DNA from: Candidatus Atribacteria bacterium UBA6251
Lineage (GTDB): Bacteria; Atribacterota; Phoenicimicrobiia; Phoenicimicrobiales; Phoenicimicrobiaceae
Assembly (NCBI GenBank): GCA_002441285.1
Contig: DJVR01000016.1
Span: 1-51,437, forward strand
Direction of reading: 5' to 3'
Length of the DNA: 51,437 nucleotides
The notes under the pieces are model-generated. The model was not told the DNA's origin and made no database searches. It saw nothing but the letters and a program-made list of their open reading frames with translations. The position numbers were made by a program, and so were the translations under genes. Positions 9,583 to 18,127 of the stretch are shown piece after piece (the first letter of the stretch is position 1; each line of letters starts with the position of its first letter).

Positions 9583-9755
9583 ATTGTATATAGCTCAATA
9601 AAATTAAGAAAGTGAATTAGCTTTTATCAGTTATAAAAAGATTAATGGCTACTCAAAATTTGAAAGAATTTTAACCAAGTGGAAAATAAAAACTAAAGCC
9701 TAAAGGTTATTTAGAAAAGGTTTAAAAAATATAAGAAAAATAATCTAAAAAAAAT

Positions 9756-9784
9756 TTTACACAATGTTTAAAAAGTGGTATAAT
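9756..9784 (+). promoter_or_regulatory. Sigma-70 promoter of the mbh operon
   Basis: TTTACA (9756-9761), a 17-nt spacer, then TATAAT (9779-9784) with an extended -10 (TG one base upstream). It lies 35 nt before the first mbh start codon. No Rex-type operator overlaps it. Confidence 0.75.
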
Positions 9785-9818
9785 TTTCACGTTAATTTTC
9801 TTAAAGTGAGGTGAAGAA

Positions 9819-10328
9819 ATGATAGATTTTTTCATTACCTTTCTAATTAGCTTATTTACTTATCTTTTTCTTACTGCTAGTAGTGGAGAGATTCTAGGTT
9901 TTTGGAGTACTCTGGAATTATCATTTGGTGTTGCACTTTCTATAATAGTAGCTCTGCTTGCCACCAGGGTGTTATTTCAAAAGAAAAGTTACCGTATGCT
10001 TAACCCATTAAGATGGGTCATTTTTTTTATTTATGCCTTTGGTCCTTTCTTTTTAGCTATGGCCAAAGCAAACATTGATGTTGCTTATCGAGTAATTACC
10101 GGAAAAATCAATCCTGGTATCGTAAAAATTTCCCCCAATTTAAAAACCGATTTAGGTGTTACTCTATTAGCTAACTCTATCACCTTAACTCCTGGAACCC
10201 TCAGTGTGGATATTGATGAAGAAAATAACGATTTATATATTCACTGGATCAATGTAACCACTTTAAAACCCACTACCAAACATATTTGTGAAAATTTTCC
10301 TCAATGGATAAGGAGGATTGCTGAATGA
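9819..10328 (+). CDS. mbhA: Mbh hydrogenase MrpE-like subunit
   Basis: A 169-residue membrane protein of the MnhE/MrpE family: two hydrophobic stretches near the N-terminus, then a soluble region with ITLTPGTLSVDI, a family signature. In Mbh this is MbhA, part of the antiporter-like membrane arm. It is the first gene of the operon, with AGGTGA before ATG. Its stop overlaps the next start (ATGA), so translation is coupled. A stand-alone Mrp antiporter is excluded by the hydrogenase genes that follow in the archaeal Mbh order. Confidence 0.9.
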   Translation: MIDFFITFLISLFTYLFLTASSGEILGFWSTLELSFGVALSIIVALLATRVLFQKKSYRMLNPLRWVIFFIYAFGPFFLAMAKANIDVAYRVITGKINPGIVKISPNLKTDLGVTLLANSITLTPGTLSVDIDEENNDLYIHWINVTTLKPTTKHICENFPQWIRRIAE

Positions 10329-10597
10329 ACGAATTTTTTAAAATATTTATTATTCCAGGTGGTTTACTTTTAATCTTTATGTTTATAGCCTTGATTAGAT
10401 TGATCCTTGGTCCTACTACTCCGGATAGAGTAGTTGCCCTTGATACAATCAATACTCTAGTAGTTGCTGGAATGGTTCTGGTAGGAGCTGCCTATGAAGA
10501 GGTTATTTATATCGATGTAGCGATTGTTTATGCTCTTTTATCCTACATTGGAACCTTATACGTGGCAAAATATCTGGAAGGAGGACCGAAAGAATAA
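10325..10597 (+). CDS. mbhB: Mbh hydrogenase MrpF-like subunit
   Basis: A 90-residue protein with three predicted membrane helices. The motif GPTTPDRVVALDTI (about 29-42) is diagnostic of MnhF/MrpF. It corresponds to MbhB of the membrane-bound hydrogenase. It overlaps mbhA by 4 nt and mbhC by 1 nt. Confidence 0.9.
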   Translation: MNEFFKIFIIPGGLLLIFMFIALIRLILGPTTPDRVVALDTINTLVVAGMVLVGAAYEEVIYIDVAIVYALLSYIGTLYVAKYLEGGPKE

Positions 10598-10956
10598 TGA
10601 GTATAAAGATTGTTTTAGGTCTTTTTTTAGGGATAGGGGTAATTTTTAATTGTTTAGGGTCTATAGGCTTGTTAAGATTCCCCGATGTTTACACTCGTCT
10701 CCATGCTTCCACTAAAGCCACTACTTTTGGCTCGATATTCACCTCTTTAGCAGTAGTTATTTATTCACTTTATCGTTGGAGTAGTTTAGGTGATTCTAAA
10801 TTTGTAGTTTTAGCGTTTCATACTATCATAGCTTTAATCTTTTTAATTATTACTAATCCTACTGGAGCACATGCCATTGCTCGAGCTGCTCATCGAAGTG
10901 GTGTATTGCCCAAACAAGCGGTGATAGATCAGTTAAAGGAGGCAAAATTAAAATGA
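10597..10956 (+). CDS. mbhC: Mbh hydrogenase MrpG-like subunit
   Basis: A 119-residue protein with three hydrophobic helices and the MnhG/MrpG pattern LLRFPDVYTRLHASTKATTFG (about 25-45). It corresponds to MbhC. The end ITNPTGAHAIARAAHRSG is also typical of MrpG. Start and stop codons overlap those of the neighbours. Confidence 0.9.
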   Translation: MSIKIVLGLFLGIGVIFNCLGSIGLLRFPDVYTRLHASTKATTFGSIFTSLAVVIYSLYRWSSLGDSKFVVLAFHTIIALIFLIITNPTGAHAIARAAHRSGVLPKQAVIDQLKEAKLK

Positions 10957-11192
10957 GTTCCTTTGTGGAAATTATTCACCTGGTTAATTTAGTAATTATG
11001 TTAGCAGCTGCTTTGCTAGCAGTCTTGTTTAGAAAGTTGTTACCTTCTGTGATTGCTTTATCGGTGGCCAGTCTGCTTCTTTCTCTGGAATTTTATCTTT
11101 TACATGCCCCTGATGTAGCTATTGCGGAAGCAGCTATTGGAGCAGGTTTAACTATGGCTATATTTATTTTTGCCATAAGAGGAACAAGGTAA
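10953..11192 (+). CDS. mbhD: Mbh hydrogenase MbhD subunit (DUF4040, MrpA C-terminal-like)
   Basis: A 79-residue protein with about three hydrophobic helices and the DUF4040 motif HAPDVAIAEAAIGAGL (about 51-66), which in Mrp antiporters forms part of the C-terminal extension of MrpA. In Mbh this piece is the separate subunit MbhD, thought to contribute to the ion path. It overlaps mbhC by 4 nt. Confidence 0.85.
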   Translation: MSSFVEIIHLVNLVIMLAAALLAVLFRKLLPSVIALSVASLLLSLEFYLLHAPDVAIAEAAIGAGLTMAIFIFAIRGTR

Positions 11193-11203
11193 AGGAGGAA
11201 AAG

Positions 11204-11476
11204 ATGAAGACAAAAAAGATTATTTTTGGAATTGCTTTTTTATTATTCTTCTCTTTGATATTAGTCAGTGCTTTTCAAATGAGACCCTTTGGTGAGCCAG
11301 TTTTAAGTGAAATGGATGACTATTTTATTGCTAATGCCCAGCAGGAAACAGGAACTAACAATGTAGTAACCTCTATAGTTTTCGACTATCGAGGTTTTGA
11401 TACTTTAGGAGAAGCAACCGTCTTATTTACAGCGATTTGTGCTATTATTGCTTTGTTTAGGGGGGTGAGCAAATGA
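11204..11476 (+). CDS. mbhE: Mbh hydrogenase MbhE subunit (MrpB-like)
   Basis: A 90-residue protein with an N-terminal hydrophobic helix (about 5-24), a polar middle containing NVVTSIVFDYRGFDTLGEA, and a second helix. The FDYRGFDTLGE motif matches the MbhE subunit of H2-evolving membrane-bound hydrogenases. A good ribosome-binding site (AAAGGAGG) precedes it, and its last codons overlap mbhF. Confidence 0.87.
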   Translation: MKTKKIIFGIAFLLFFSLILVSAFQMRPFGEPVLSEMDDYFIANAQQETGTNNVVTSIVFDYRGFDTLGEATVLFTAICAIIALFRGVSK

Positions 11477-11949
11477 GCCCGATGTCCAAAATAGTAAGAA
11501 CAATCACTAAATTTGTTTATAGTATAATTATTATCTTTGGTTTTTATATCATTGTTCATGGGCATCTTACTCCTGGTGGTGGATTCCAGGGAGGAGCGGT
11601 AACTGCTTCTGCTTTTGCCCTCTTGTTAGTATCCTATGGTAGTTTAGCCAGTAAAAAATTTGTGAAAAAAGATTTTTTATCCTTTCTGGAAAGTAGTGGC
11701 TTAACTTTGTTTATTGCACTAGCCTTTTTAGGTCTGGGGACTACCTTTTTTTATAATCTACTAGCTAACTCTGGAGGGTGGTTTGGAAACGTGTCTTCAG
11801 TTGGTATTAATCCTGGTGATATGAATACTGGAGGAGTAGTCCCACTTATGAATATGGCAGTTGGATTGGAAGTATTGTCTGGATTGGGAGTAATTCTTTT
11901 AGTGATGGCTGGAGCAATGGAATTTACTAAAAAGAAGGAGAATCTATAA
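11473..11949 (+). CDS. mbhF: Mbh hydrogenase MrpB-like subunit
   Basis: A 158-residue membrane protein of the MnhB family, with HGHLTPGGGFQGGAV (about 29-43) as the signature. It has about four helices. It corresponds to MbhF in the P. furiosus operon and lies between mbhE and mbhG with no spacing. Confidence 0.88.
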   Translation: MSPMSKIVRTITKFVYSIIIIFGFYIIVHGHLTPGGGFQGGAVTASAFALLLVSYGSLASKKFVKKDFLSFLESSGLTLFIALAFLGLGTTFFYNLLANSGGWFGNVSSVGINPGDMNTGGVVPLMNMAVGLEVLSGLGVILLVMAGAMEFTKKKENL

Positions 11950-11950
11950 A

Positions 11951-12298
11951 ATGATTAGTAATTTCCCTTATATTGCGGTGATTGTTTTTATTAGTTTGGG
12001 AATCTATACCCTTATTTTTAATAAGAATTTAATTAAAATCGCTATTGGTATTTGTTTAATAGAAAATGGTGCAAATCTATTTTTAATTACCCTTGGTTAT
12101 AAAAAAGGAGCAGTTGCCCCGATTTATACTATGGCACCTGCTGGACAGAGTATGGTCTTGCCTACACCTCAAGCTTTAACCCTAACTAGTATAGTAATCG
12201 GATTGGCCACTACTGCTCTTATTTTATCTGTAGCAATGATGATTTATAAACATTATGGTACTCTAGACACTGACGAAGTAAGGAGGTTAAGAGGATGA
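11951..12298 (+). CDS. mbhG: Mbh hydrogenase MrpC/NuoK-like subunit
   Basis: A 115-residue, three-helix NuoK-like protein. LIENGANLFLI (about 36-46) carries the conserved glutamate of the MrpC/NuoK family, followed by the MrpC-type loop APIYTMAPAGQSMVLPTPQALTLT (split around residue 60). It is MbhG of the antiporter module and overlaps mbhH by 4 nt. Confidence 0.9.
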   Translation: MISNFPYIAVIVFISLGIYTLIFNKNLIKIAIGICLIENGANLFLITLGYKKGAVAPIYTMAPAGQSMVLPTPQALTLTSIVIGLATTALILSVAMMIYKHYGTLDTDEVRRLRG

Positions 12299-13860
12299 AT
12301 ATATTACCACATTTACCCATACTTATTATTGCTCTTCCTCTATTAGGAGCTTTTATCTTACCACTTTTAAATAGAATAAATAAAAAAGTACCGGGAATTT
12401 TTTCCGTTTTAATTTTAGGTGCCAGTCTCTTTTTTACTATTTTAGTAGCCATAAAAGTAATGACTGTAGGACCTCAGGTTTATGTCTTTGGGGCACAATC
12501 TACTGGTTTTACTTTACCCAGTGGGCTTAAATTTCCTATTAGAATTATCTTTGAAATTGATGCTATGAGTATTTTTATGGGATTAATTACAGCTATGGTT
12601 TCATTTTTGGGAGCAGTATATTCTTTAACTTTTATCCAGAAGGAAGAAGGTTTAGATAAATATTATGCCTTATTGTTGCTTTTGACTGTTGGTATGTTTG
12701 GAATGGAACTTACTGGTGATATATTTAATTTCTTTGTTTTTCTGGAAATAGCTTCTATTGCTTCAGTAGCTTTAATCTCTTTTCAAGCACTTTATAAAGG
12801 AGAGCCTGCAGAAGCTGGATTTAAATATATGGTGGTTAGTTCAATTTCAGCTTTAATAGTGTTATTTGCCGTAGGAATTTTTTATGGACAGTATGATGTA
12901 CTAAACCTTGCCGCTTTAGCTCGGTTAATTAAGTATTCTCAGTTAGATAAGATTGCTCTGGGGTTAATGGTTCCTGTTTTAGCTATGAAGGCTGGAGCAG
13001 TACCAATGCATATGTGGACACCCGATGCTTATTCAGAAGCCCCAGCCCCTATTACTATGATCTTGGTAGCTGCCAGTCAGGCCAGCCTTTATGCGCTGTT
13101 TAGAGTCACCTTTACTTTATACAATATTCAGTTAAATACTTTAACCGTAGGTTGGGTGATCATTATTTTTGGTCTTCTCTCTATGTTTATAGGAGTCACT
13201 ATGGCCATTATTCAAAAAGACATTAAAAGGCTGATGGCTTATCACGCTATTTCACAAACTGGATATATGCTCCTGGGGGTAGGAGTTGGATTAGCTGTAC
13301 TGGCGGATCCAGTGGCCTTACAAAAATATGGAATTACTGCTATGGAAGGTGGTATTTTTCATATTATGAATCATGCAATGTATAAAGGTTTATTATTTTT
13401 AACTGCTGGTGCATTATTCTATAGAACTGGGACCAGAGATCTCAATCATATGGGTGGTTTAGCCCATTCTATGAAATATACTACCATTTTCTTTATAATT
13501 GGGGCTGCAGCTATTGCCGGGCTTCCTCCCTTTAACGGTTTTGCTTCTAAACTGTTAATTTATGAGTCAGTATATAGATTTAATCCTATTTTATCCATTA
13601 TCGCCATGGTAGTTAGTATCTTAACCCTGGCATCTTTTGTCAAAGTCTTTCATAGTGCTTTCCTTGGTCCCAAATTACCACGTTATAAGGAAGTAAAAGA
13701 AGTGCCTACGAGCATGGTTTTTGCCATGGCAGTGTTATCTGGTATTATTATCTTCTTTGGGTTATTCCCGGATGTGATTATCAAAAATTTAGTCCACCCA
13801 GCAGCAATGTCTTTAATTGAGCAAGTAAAATATTCAGCCACCATATTGGGAGGTATGTAA
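12295..13860 (+). CDS. mbhH: Mbh hydrogenase MrpD/NuoN-like proton or sodium channel subunit
   Basis: A 521-residue polytopic protein of the proton-conducting antiporter family (MrpD/NuoL/M/N), with about 14 hydrophobic helices. AGAVPMHMWTPDAYSEAP is the conserved helix-loop, and KRLMAYHAISQTGYM carries the conserved lysine and histidine region. It corresponds to MbhH, the main ion-translocating subunit. It is preceded by MrpB/MrpC-like subunits and followed by the hydrogenase module, as in archaeal Mbh. Sequence alone does not decide between H+ and Na+. Confidence 0.93.
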   Translation: MNILPHLPILIIALPLLGAFILPLLNRINKKVPGIFSVLILGASLFFTILVAIKVMTVGPQVYVFGAQSTGFTLPSGLKFPIRIIFEIDAMSIFMGLITAMVSFLGAVYSLTFIQKEEGLDKYYALLLLLTVGMFGMELTGDIFNFFVFLEIASIASVALISFQALYKGEPAEAGFKYMVVSSISALIVLFAVGIFYGQYDVLNLAALARLIKYSQLDKIALGLMVPVLAMKAGAVPMHMWTPDAYSEAPAPITMILVAASQASLYALFRVTFTLYNIQLNTLTVGWVIIIFGLLSMFIGVTMAIIQKDIKRLMAYHAISQTGYMLLGVGVGLAVLADPVALQKYGITAMEGGIFHIMNHAMYKGLLFLTAGALFYRTGTRDLNHMGGLAHSMKYTTIFFIIGAAAIAGLPPFNGFASKLLIYESVYRFNPILSIIAMVVSILTLASFVKVFHSAFLGPKLPRYKEVKEVPTSMVFAMAVLSGIIIFFGLFPDVIIKNLVHPAAMSLIEQVKYSATILGGM

Positions 13861-13863
13861 AAA

Positions 13864-14205
13864 ATGTTAGGATTACTCGAAACAGGAAGTGGTTTTTGGA
13901 ATGCTATTATCTGGTTAGTAATTATTTTAGTTCTGGGAGCATTGGTAGTCTATTTTAGAAATAAAGGGGAAGATAGTTATAAAAAAAGAACAGAACAGGA
14001 TAAGCCTTTTATTTCTGGTAATCCAGAATTAAATAAAGAAGATTCCCATCTCAGTGCTAGCCATATTTATTGGGGTTTTACTGAAGCTTTAAAAGATTAT
14101 TATCATCCTTTAATCGATTTTCATACTGGTAATATTAATGATTATACTGGCTGGATTATAGTAGTAACGGTGTTAGTATTAATTATGGTAGGGGTGAGTG
14201 GATAA
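13864..14205 (+). CDS. mbhI: Mbh hydrogenase MbhI-like linker subunit
   Basis: A 113-residue protein with one hydrophobic helix at each end (about 12-31 and 93-110) and a polar middle. The middle segment SHIYWGFTEALKDYYHPL is like the segment that connects antiporter and hydrogenase modules in Mbh-type complexes. Position between the MrpD-like and NuoB-like subunits matches mbhI. The family is small and weakly conserved, so the call rests largely on context. Confidence 0.75.
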   Translation: MLGLLETGSGFWNAIIWLVIILVLGALVVYFRNKGEDSYKKRTEQDKPFISGNPELNKEDSHLSASHIYWGFTEALKDYYHPLIDFHTGNINDYTGWIIVVTVLVLIMVGVSG

Positions 14206-14206
14206 A

Positions 14207-14659
14207 GTGAAATTAAATAAATATTTTGAACGGTCTTTATGGGTGTTTCATTTAAATACGGGTTCCTGTAATGGATGTGATATTGAAATCGTAGCCGGAT
14301 TGACTCCTCGTTATGATTTAGAAAGATTTGGTATAAAACTAGTAGGAAGTCCTAAACATGCTGATGTTCTTCTAGTAACAGGTCCAGTGACCAGTAAAAT
14401 GGCCGATAGAGTTAAAAGGGTTTATGCACAGACTCCTGATCCCAAGGCGGTAATAGTAGTAGGAACCTGCGGGATCAGTGGAGGAGTGTTTTATAACTCC
14501 TACAATCTTTCAGGTTCTATCGATAAAGTTATACCGGTAGATGTTTATGTCCCGGGATGTCCACCTCGACCGGAAGCTATTATCAATGGTGTTTTACAGG
14601 CCTGGATTAAATTAGAAAAATTAAGAAAGACCTTAAAGGATAATTCTCCAGCGAAATAA
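14207..14659 (+). CDS. mbhJ: Membrane-bound [NiFe] hydrogenase small subunit (NuoB-like)
   Basis: A 150-residue NuoB-like electron-transfer subunit. Cys21 and Cys24 (GSCNGCD), Cys88 (GTCG) and Cys118 (PGCPP) would hold the proximal [4Fe-4S] cluster. I chose GTG at 14207 because GGGGTGA (14191-14197) sits 9 nt before it; a GTG at 14198 inside that site would add three residues. It passes electrons to the [NiFe] site of MbhL. A 200-nt spacer separates it from mbhK, unlike the tight spacing of the rest of the operon. Confidence 0.9.
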   Translation: MKLNKYFERSLWVFHLNTGSCNGCDIEIVAGLTPRYDLERFGIKLVGSPKHADVLLVTGPVTSKMADRVKRVYAQTPDPKAVIVVGTCGISGGVFYNSYNLSGSIDKVIPVDVYVPGCPPRPEAIINGVLQAWIKLEKLRKTLKDNSPAK

Positions 14660-14690
14660 TATTGTTAAGAATTGAATGATGCTGGAGTTT

Positions 14691-14833
14691 AAAAACTTAG
14701 TTACTGTTTAATCGGTTGACTAATTAACAATAAACGCAGGTAAAAAACGGTTAATTAAAACGATAACTATTTAAGCTTTAAACTATATAAATAGTAAACT
14801 AACCAATTAACTAATTAACTAACTAACTAATTC
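14691..14833. repeat. Degenerate TAACT-type intergenic tract (copy B)
   Basis: Spacer inside the mbh operon, between mbhJ and mbhK. It holds GGTTGACTAATTAAC, GGTTAATTAAAACG, TAGTAAACTAACCAATT and then four near-tandem AACTAATT/AACTAACT units ending near 14831. It shares AATCGGTT with copy C. No coding sequence is seen. Confidence 0.5.
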
Positions 14834-14869
14834 AATGGCAAGACTAATTAGGGAAAGGTGATAAAAAAG

Positions 14870-15406
14870 ATGAATTATCTGAAATCTGAAGAAATTATGG
14901 AATTGTTTCAGAATAGATTGGGCAAGCAAGCTATTATAGATAGCAGAATTGAAACTAAGATTGCTGGAATAAAAAAGAACACTTATCAGGTTATCTGGAT
15001 AGGGGTAAAACCAAACTTTTTTAAAGAAGCAGTTAAGATTTTAGTCGAACTTCATTACCCTCATTTTGCTATTATTTCGGGTATAGATATAGATAAAGAA
15101 ATAGAATTAGTCTATCATTTTTCGATTTATTATGGCGAAAAAGGTAAGGAGATTTCTATAAATATATTTACTTTTTTATCTAAAGATAATTTGAACATAC
15201 CCACTATTACTGATTTGATTCCTGGAGCTCAAACCTCAGAAAGAGAAACAAAAGAAATGTTTGGAGTTAATTTTGAAGGTTTACCCAGCCTTCCTAATCT
15301 TTTCTTACCCTATGATTTCCCTTCTGGGGTATATCCTTTAAGAAAAGATGAAAAAGGGGTAGGGGTAAAAGTATCTGAAGGAGATGAGGTGAAAAAAGGT
15401 GAGTAA
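14870..15406 (+). CDS. mbhK: Membrane-bound hydrogenase NuoC-like subunit
   Basis: A 178-residue NuoC-like (30-kDa) subunit, with the family motif AQTSERETKEMFGVNFEGLP near the C-terminus followed by LFLPYDFPSGVYPLRKD. I chose ATG at 14870 because GAAAGGTGAT sits correctly before it; GTG at 14858 overlaps that site. MbhK is a peripheral subunit that contacts the large subunit. Its end overlaps the mbhL start. Confidence 0.88.
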   Translation: MNYLKSEEIMELFQNRLGKQAIIDSRIETKIAGIKKNTYQVIWIGVKPNFFKEAVKILVELHYPHFAIISGIDIDKEIELVYHFSIYYGEKGKEISINIFTFLSKDNLNIPTITDLIPGAQTSERETKEMFGVNFEGLPSLPNLFLPYDFPSGVYPLRKDEKGVGVKVSEGDEVKKGE

Positions 15407-16622
15407 TAAGACTTATTCCATTCCCATAGGACCGGTTCATCCTTCCTTAAAAGAACCAATGACTTTCCATTTCGAAATCTATGGGGAGCGAATTGAAAAA
15501 GTACATTTAGCCCCGGGTGATAACCATCGGGGGATTGAATTTATGGGCAGACAAAGAAACCCGATTCAAATTATTTATTTAGCAGAAAGAATATGTGGGA
15601 TTTGTTCAGCTTCTCATCCTTTTGCTTTTTGCCAAGCAGTGGAGAATGCTATGGGTATTGAAGTCCCTGAGAAAGCTCAATACATTCGAGCTATCATTGC
15701 AGAATTAGAAAGGATTCATTCTCATATCCTGTGGGCTGGAGTTGCAGCTCACGAATTGGGTTTTGATTCTGTTTTATTTCTTTCCTGGCGGGCTCGAGAA
15801 GAGGTATTAGATCTTTTAGAGTATTTAACTGGTAATCGAATCAACTATGGAATATTTATGATTGGTGGAGTCAGAAGAGATATTACTTCCGAACAGATAA
15901 CCCGAATTAAAAAGACTCTAGATTATTATAAAGAAATCTATGGAAAACTAGAAGATATTTTCCTTAATGATCCTACTATTGCTTTAAGAACCAAAAAGGT
16001 GGGCATATTAAGTAAAGAGGAAGCTATTCAACTTAGCGCAGTAGGACCTACTGCGCGTGCTTCGGGGTTGAATAAAGATGTTCGTCAAGATCAACCCTAT
16101 GCAGCTTATGCTGACTTGGAGGTTCAGGCTATTACCCCAGAGGTATATTCTGGTAAAGTAAATGGAGATGTTTATGATCGGATAGTAGTTCGATTATTAG
16201 AAATAGTTCAATCTATACAAATTATTGAACAATGCCTAGCTAACCTTCCTGAAGGGGAAATAGTAGCAGAAGAGAAATTAGTAAAATTATTAAATCTAAT
16301 AAAAAAAGCGCAGGGTGAGGGGATAGGCCGACATGAAGCTCCTCGAGGAGAAGTAATTCATTATGTAAAATTAAATCAATCAGAGCTTCCAGAAGTATGG
16401 AAGGCTAGAGCGCCAACGTATAATAATTTAATGCCTTGGATTCCTATGCTTATTGGACAGCAGATTGCAGATATACCCATAGTTTTGGCTTCTATTGATC
16501 CTTGCATTGCTTGTATGGATAGAGTAACTATTCTGGATAGAAAAAGTGGACAAAAGAATATCTTGACTAAGGATGATTTACATAAATTAAGTGTTGAGAA
16601 AACAAGGAGGATGGCTCAATGA
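15399..16622 (+). CDS. mbhL: Membrane-bound [NiFe] hydrogenase large subunit (NuoD-like)
   Basis: A 407-residue group 4 [NiFe] hydrogenase catalytic subunit. The two nickel-binding pairs are intact: Cys66/Cys69 in RICGICSASHP and Cys369/Cys372 in DPCIACMDR. These distinguish it from NuoD of complex I, which lacks them. It makes H2 from protons with electrons from reduced ferredoxin. A 32-residue tail follows Arg375 and is probably removed by the HycI-type protease encoded at 18115-18564. GTG start with GAGGTGA upstream. Confidence 0.95.
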   Translation: MSNKTYSIPIGPVHPSLKEPMTFHFEIYGERIEKVHLAPGDNHRGIEFMGRQRNPIQIIYLAERICGICSASHPFAFCQAVENAMGIEVPEKAQYIRAIIAELERIHSHILWAGVAAHELGFDSVLFLSWRAREEVLDLLEYLTGNRINYGIFMIGGVRRDITSEQITRIKKTLDYYKEIYGKLEDIFLNDPTIALRTKKVGILSKEEAIQLSAVGPTARASGLNKDVRQDQPYAAYADLEVQAITPEVYSGKVNGDVYDRIVVRLLEIVQSIQIIEQCLANLPEGEIVAEEKLVKLLNLIKKAQGEGIGRHEAPRGEVIHYVKLNQSELPEVWKARAPTYNNLMPWIPMLIGQQIADIPIVLASIDPCIACMDRVTILDRKSGQKNILTKDDLHKLSVEKTRRMAQ

Positions 16623-17626
16623 TGGAGGTAAGTCTATTAGAAATAATTGGTAGAATAATTGGAGCAATAATAATTGCCTTTATTGGAATAGTGGTAGGTC
16701 TCTTCTATAAAGGCTTAGATAGAAAACTAGCGGCAAAAATGCAAGCTCGTTTAGGTCCTCCCCTGAGACAACCTTTTTTAGATTTTTTTAAACTGATGAT
16801 TAAAGAGAATATAGTGCCCGAAAATGCAGTGCCCTGGATTTTTAATGGAGTACCAGTTTTAACCCTGGTTTCTGCTCTTACTATTCTATTCTATTTACCA
16901 GTAGGTAGTATTCCTCCTCTTTTAAGTGGTTATGGTGATGTAATTTTAATAATTTATCTTTTAACTTTACCGGCTATTGGAATGGTCATTGGAGGTTTTG
17001 CTTCTGGTTCTCCTTATGCCAATGTTGGTGCGCAAAGAGAAATGGTTATGATGATGAGTTATGAACTACCTCTGGTAACTACCGTAATTAGTATCGGATG
17101 GAAATTGAGTCAGGTTTATCCTCAAATAAACGTCTTTTCTTTAGAAGTAATCAATAATCATCCTATCTGGGGATTAGTTGGTCCCCTTGGTTTTGTCGGT
17201 GCAATATTTTTATTGCTAACTTTAGCGGTAGTTACTCCAGGTGAATTATCCAAAATACCTTTTGATGTACCCGAAGCGGAAACCGAATTAGCAGGAGGAT
17301 TGTTAGTAGAATATTCGGGAAGAAATTTAGCTCTCTTTAGCCTAGCTGATGCTACCAAAACGATAGTGATGGCTTCCTTAACCATTGTCTTATTTTTCCC
17401 TTATAATATTTCTCCTTTGTTTCATCTAAGCGGTTTTTTAGCTATAGCCTTGGATACTTTATTCTTCCTGGTAAAATTATTCTTAGTTATTTTTATAGAA
17501 GTAACCTTTATCAGGGTAGCAGTGGCTCGTTTTAAAATAGATCAAGTTTCTTTTGCCTATTGGGTACCTATTTCCCTGATGGGCTTACTGGGTCTAGTTC
17601 TAATCTTTTTGGATCATATTATATAA
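16619..17626 (+). CDS. mbhM: Membrane-bound hydrogenase NuoH-like subunit
   Basis: A 335-residue membrane protein with about eight helices, homologous to NuoH/HycD. Recognisable segments are KMQARLGPPLRQPFLDFFKL (about 40-59), the acidic loop KIPFDVPEAETELAGG (about 212-227) and the ending RVAVARFKIDQ. It anchors the hydrogenase module and links it to the antiporter arm. Its ATG overlaps the mbhL stop codon. Confidence 0.93.
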   Translation: MMEVSLLEIIGRIIGAIIIAFIGIVVGLFYKGLDRKLAAKMQARLGPPLRQPFLDFFKLMIKENIVPENAVPWIFNGVPVLTLVSALTILFYLPVGSIPPLLSGYGDVILIIYLLTLPAIGMVIGGFASGSPYANVGAQREMVMMMSYELPLVTTVISIGWKLSQVYPQINVFSLEVINNHPIWGLVGPLGFVGAIFLLLTLAVVTPGELSKIPFDVPEAETELAGGLLVEYSGRNLALFSLADATKTIVMASLTIVLFFPYNISPLFHLSGFLAIALDTLFFLVKLFLVIFIEVTFIRVAVARFKIDQVSFAYWVPISLMGLLGLVLIFLDHII

Positions 17627-17643
17627 TAGTTTGAGGTGATAAA

Positions 17644-18045
17644 ATGGCAACACCGATGGGTTTTGAATTATTAAAACAGTTATTTAAAAAACCAGCAACT
17701 AATCTTTTTCCTATTGCTTATTATCCGGAGTCAGTATTAGATTTATTAGCCCGAGTGGAAAAGGGAGAAGTTAAAGTAAATCCTCCAGTAGAGGTACCGG
17801 ACAAATTTAGAGGGAAGATTACTTATCAACGAGAAGATTGTATTGGTTGTAAATTGTGTATTAAGGTTTGTCCTTCTCAGGCTATTGAATTTCTTCCTGA
17901 ACAAAAAAAGATCAAGATTCATATTGACCATTGTATTTTTTGTTCCCAATGTAATGATATTTGTCCCAAAGATTGTTTGCATATGAGCGAAGAATTTCTG
18001 TTAGCTGATACAGATAGGGGATCGCCTAATTTAAAGGTAGAATAA
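17644..18045 (+). CDS. mbhN: Membrane-bound hydrogenase NuoI-like ferredoxin subunit
   Basis: A 133-residue polyferredoxin with two [4Fe-4S] motifs: Cys66/69/72/76 (CIGCKLCIKVCP) and Cys97/100/103/107 (CIFCSQCNDICP). It receives electrons from soluble ferredoxin and hands them to MbhJ. It is the last of the fourteen mbh genes and is followed by a strong hairpin. Confidence 0.93.
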   Translation: MATPMGFELLKQLFKKPATNLFPIAYYPESVLDLLARVEKGEVKVNPPVEVPDKFRGKITYQREDCIGCKLCIKVCPSQAIEFLPEQKKIKIHIDHCIFCSQCNDICPKDCLHMSEEFLLADTDRGSPNLKVE

Positions 18046-18075
18046 TTTTTTTCAAAATAGATTATAATTTTAGAT

Positions 18076-18127
18076 TAAGGGGTTAACCTGTGGATAACGA
18101 TAAAGGTTAATCCCTTAAAGTTTTTTT
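18076..18127 (+). terminator. Terminator of the mbh operon, between convergent genes
   Basis: A 14-bp stem (18076-18089 with 18104-18117; one G-T pair) with a 14-nt loop, followed on the + strand by a seven-T run (18121-18127). The right arm covers the stop codon of the convergent protease gene. Confidence 0.8.

Noticed and set aside
9775..9790. GTG...CAC inverted element overlapping the mbh -10 as a possible Rex site
   Set aside because: GTGGTATAATTTTCAC has the wrong half-site spacing (16 nt in place of 14) and poor outer bases, so it does not match the operator seen at 20169.
14207..16622. Complex I (Nuo) genes in place of hydrogenase
   Set aside because: The large subunit keeps both CxxC nickel-binding motifs and is accompanied by HycI and Hyp proteins; NuoD of complex I lacks these.
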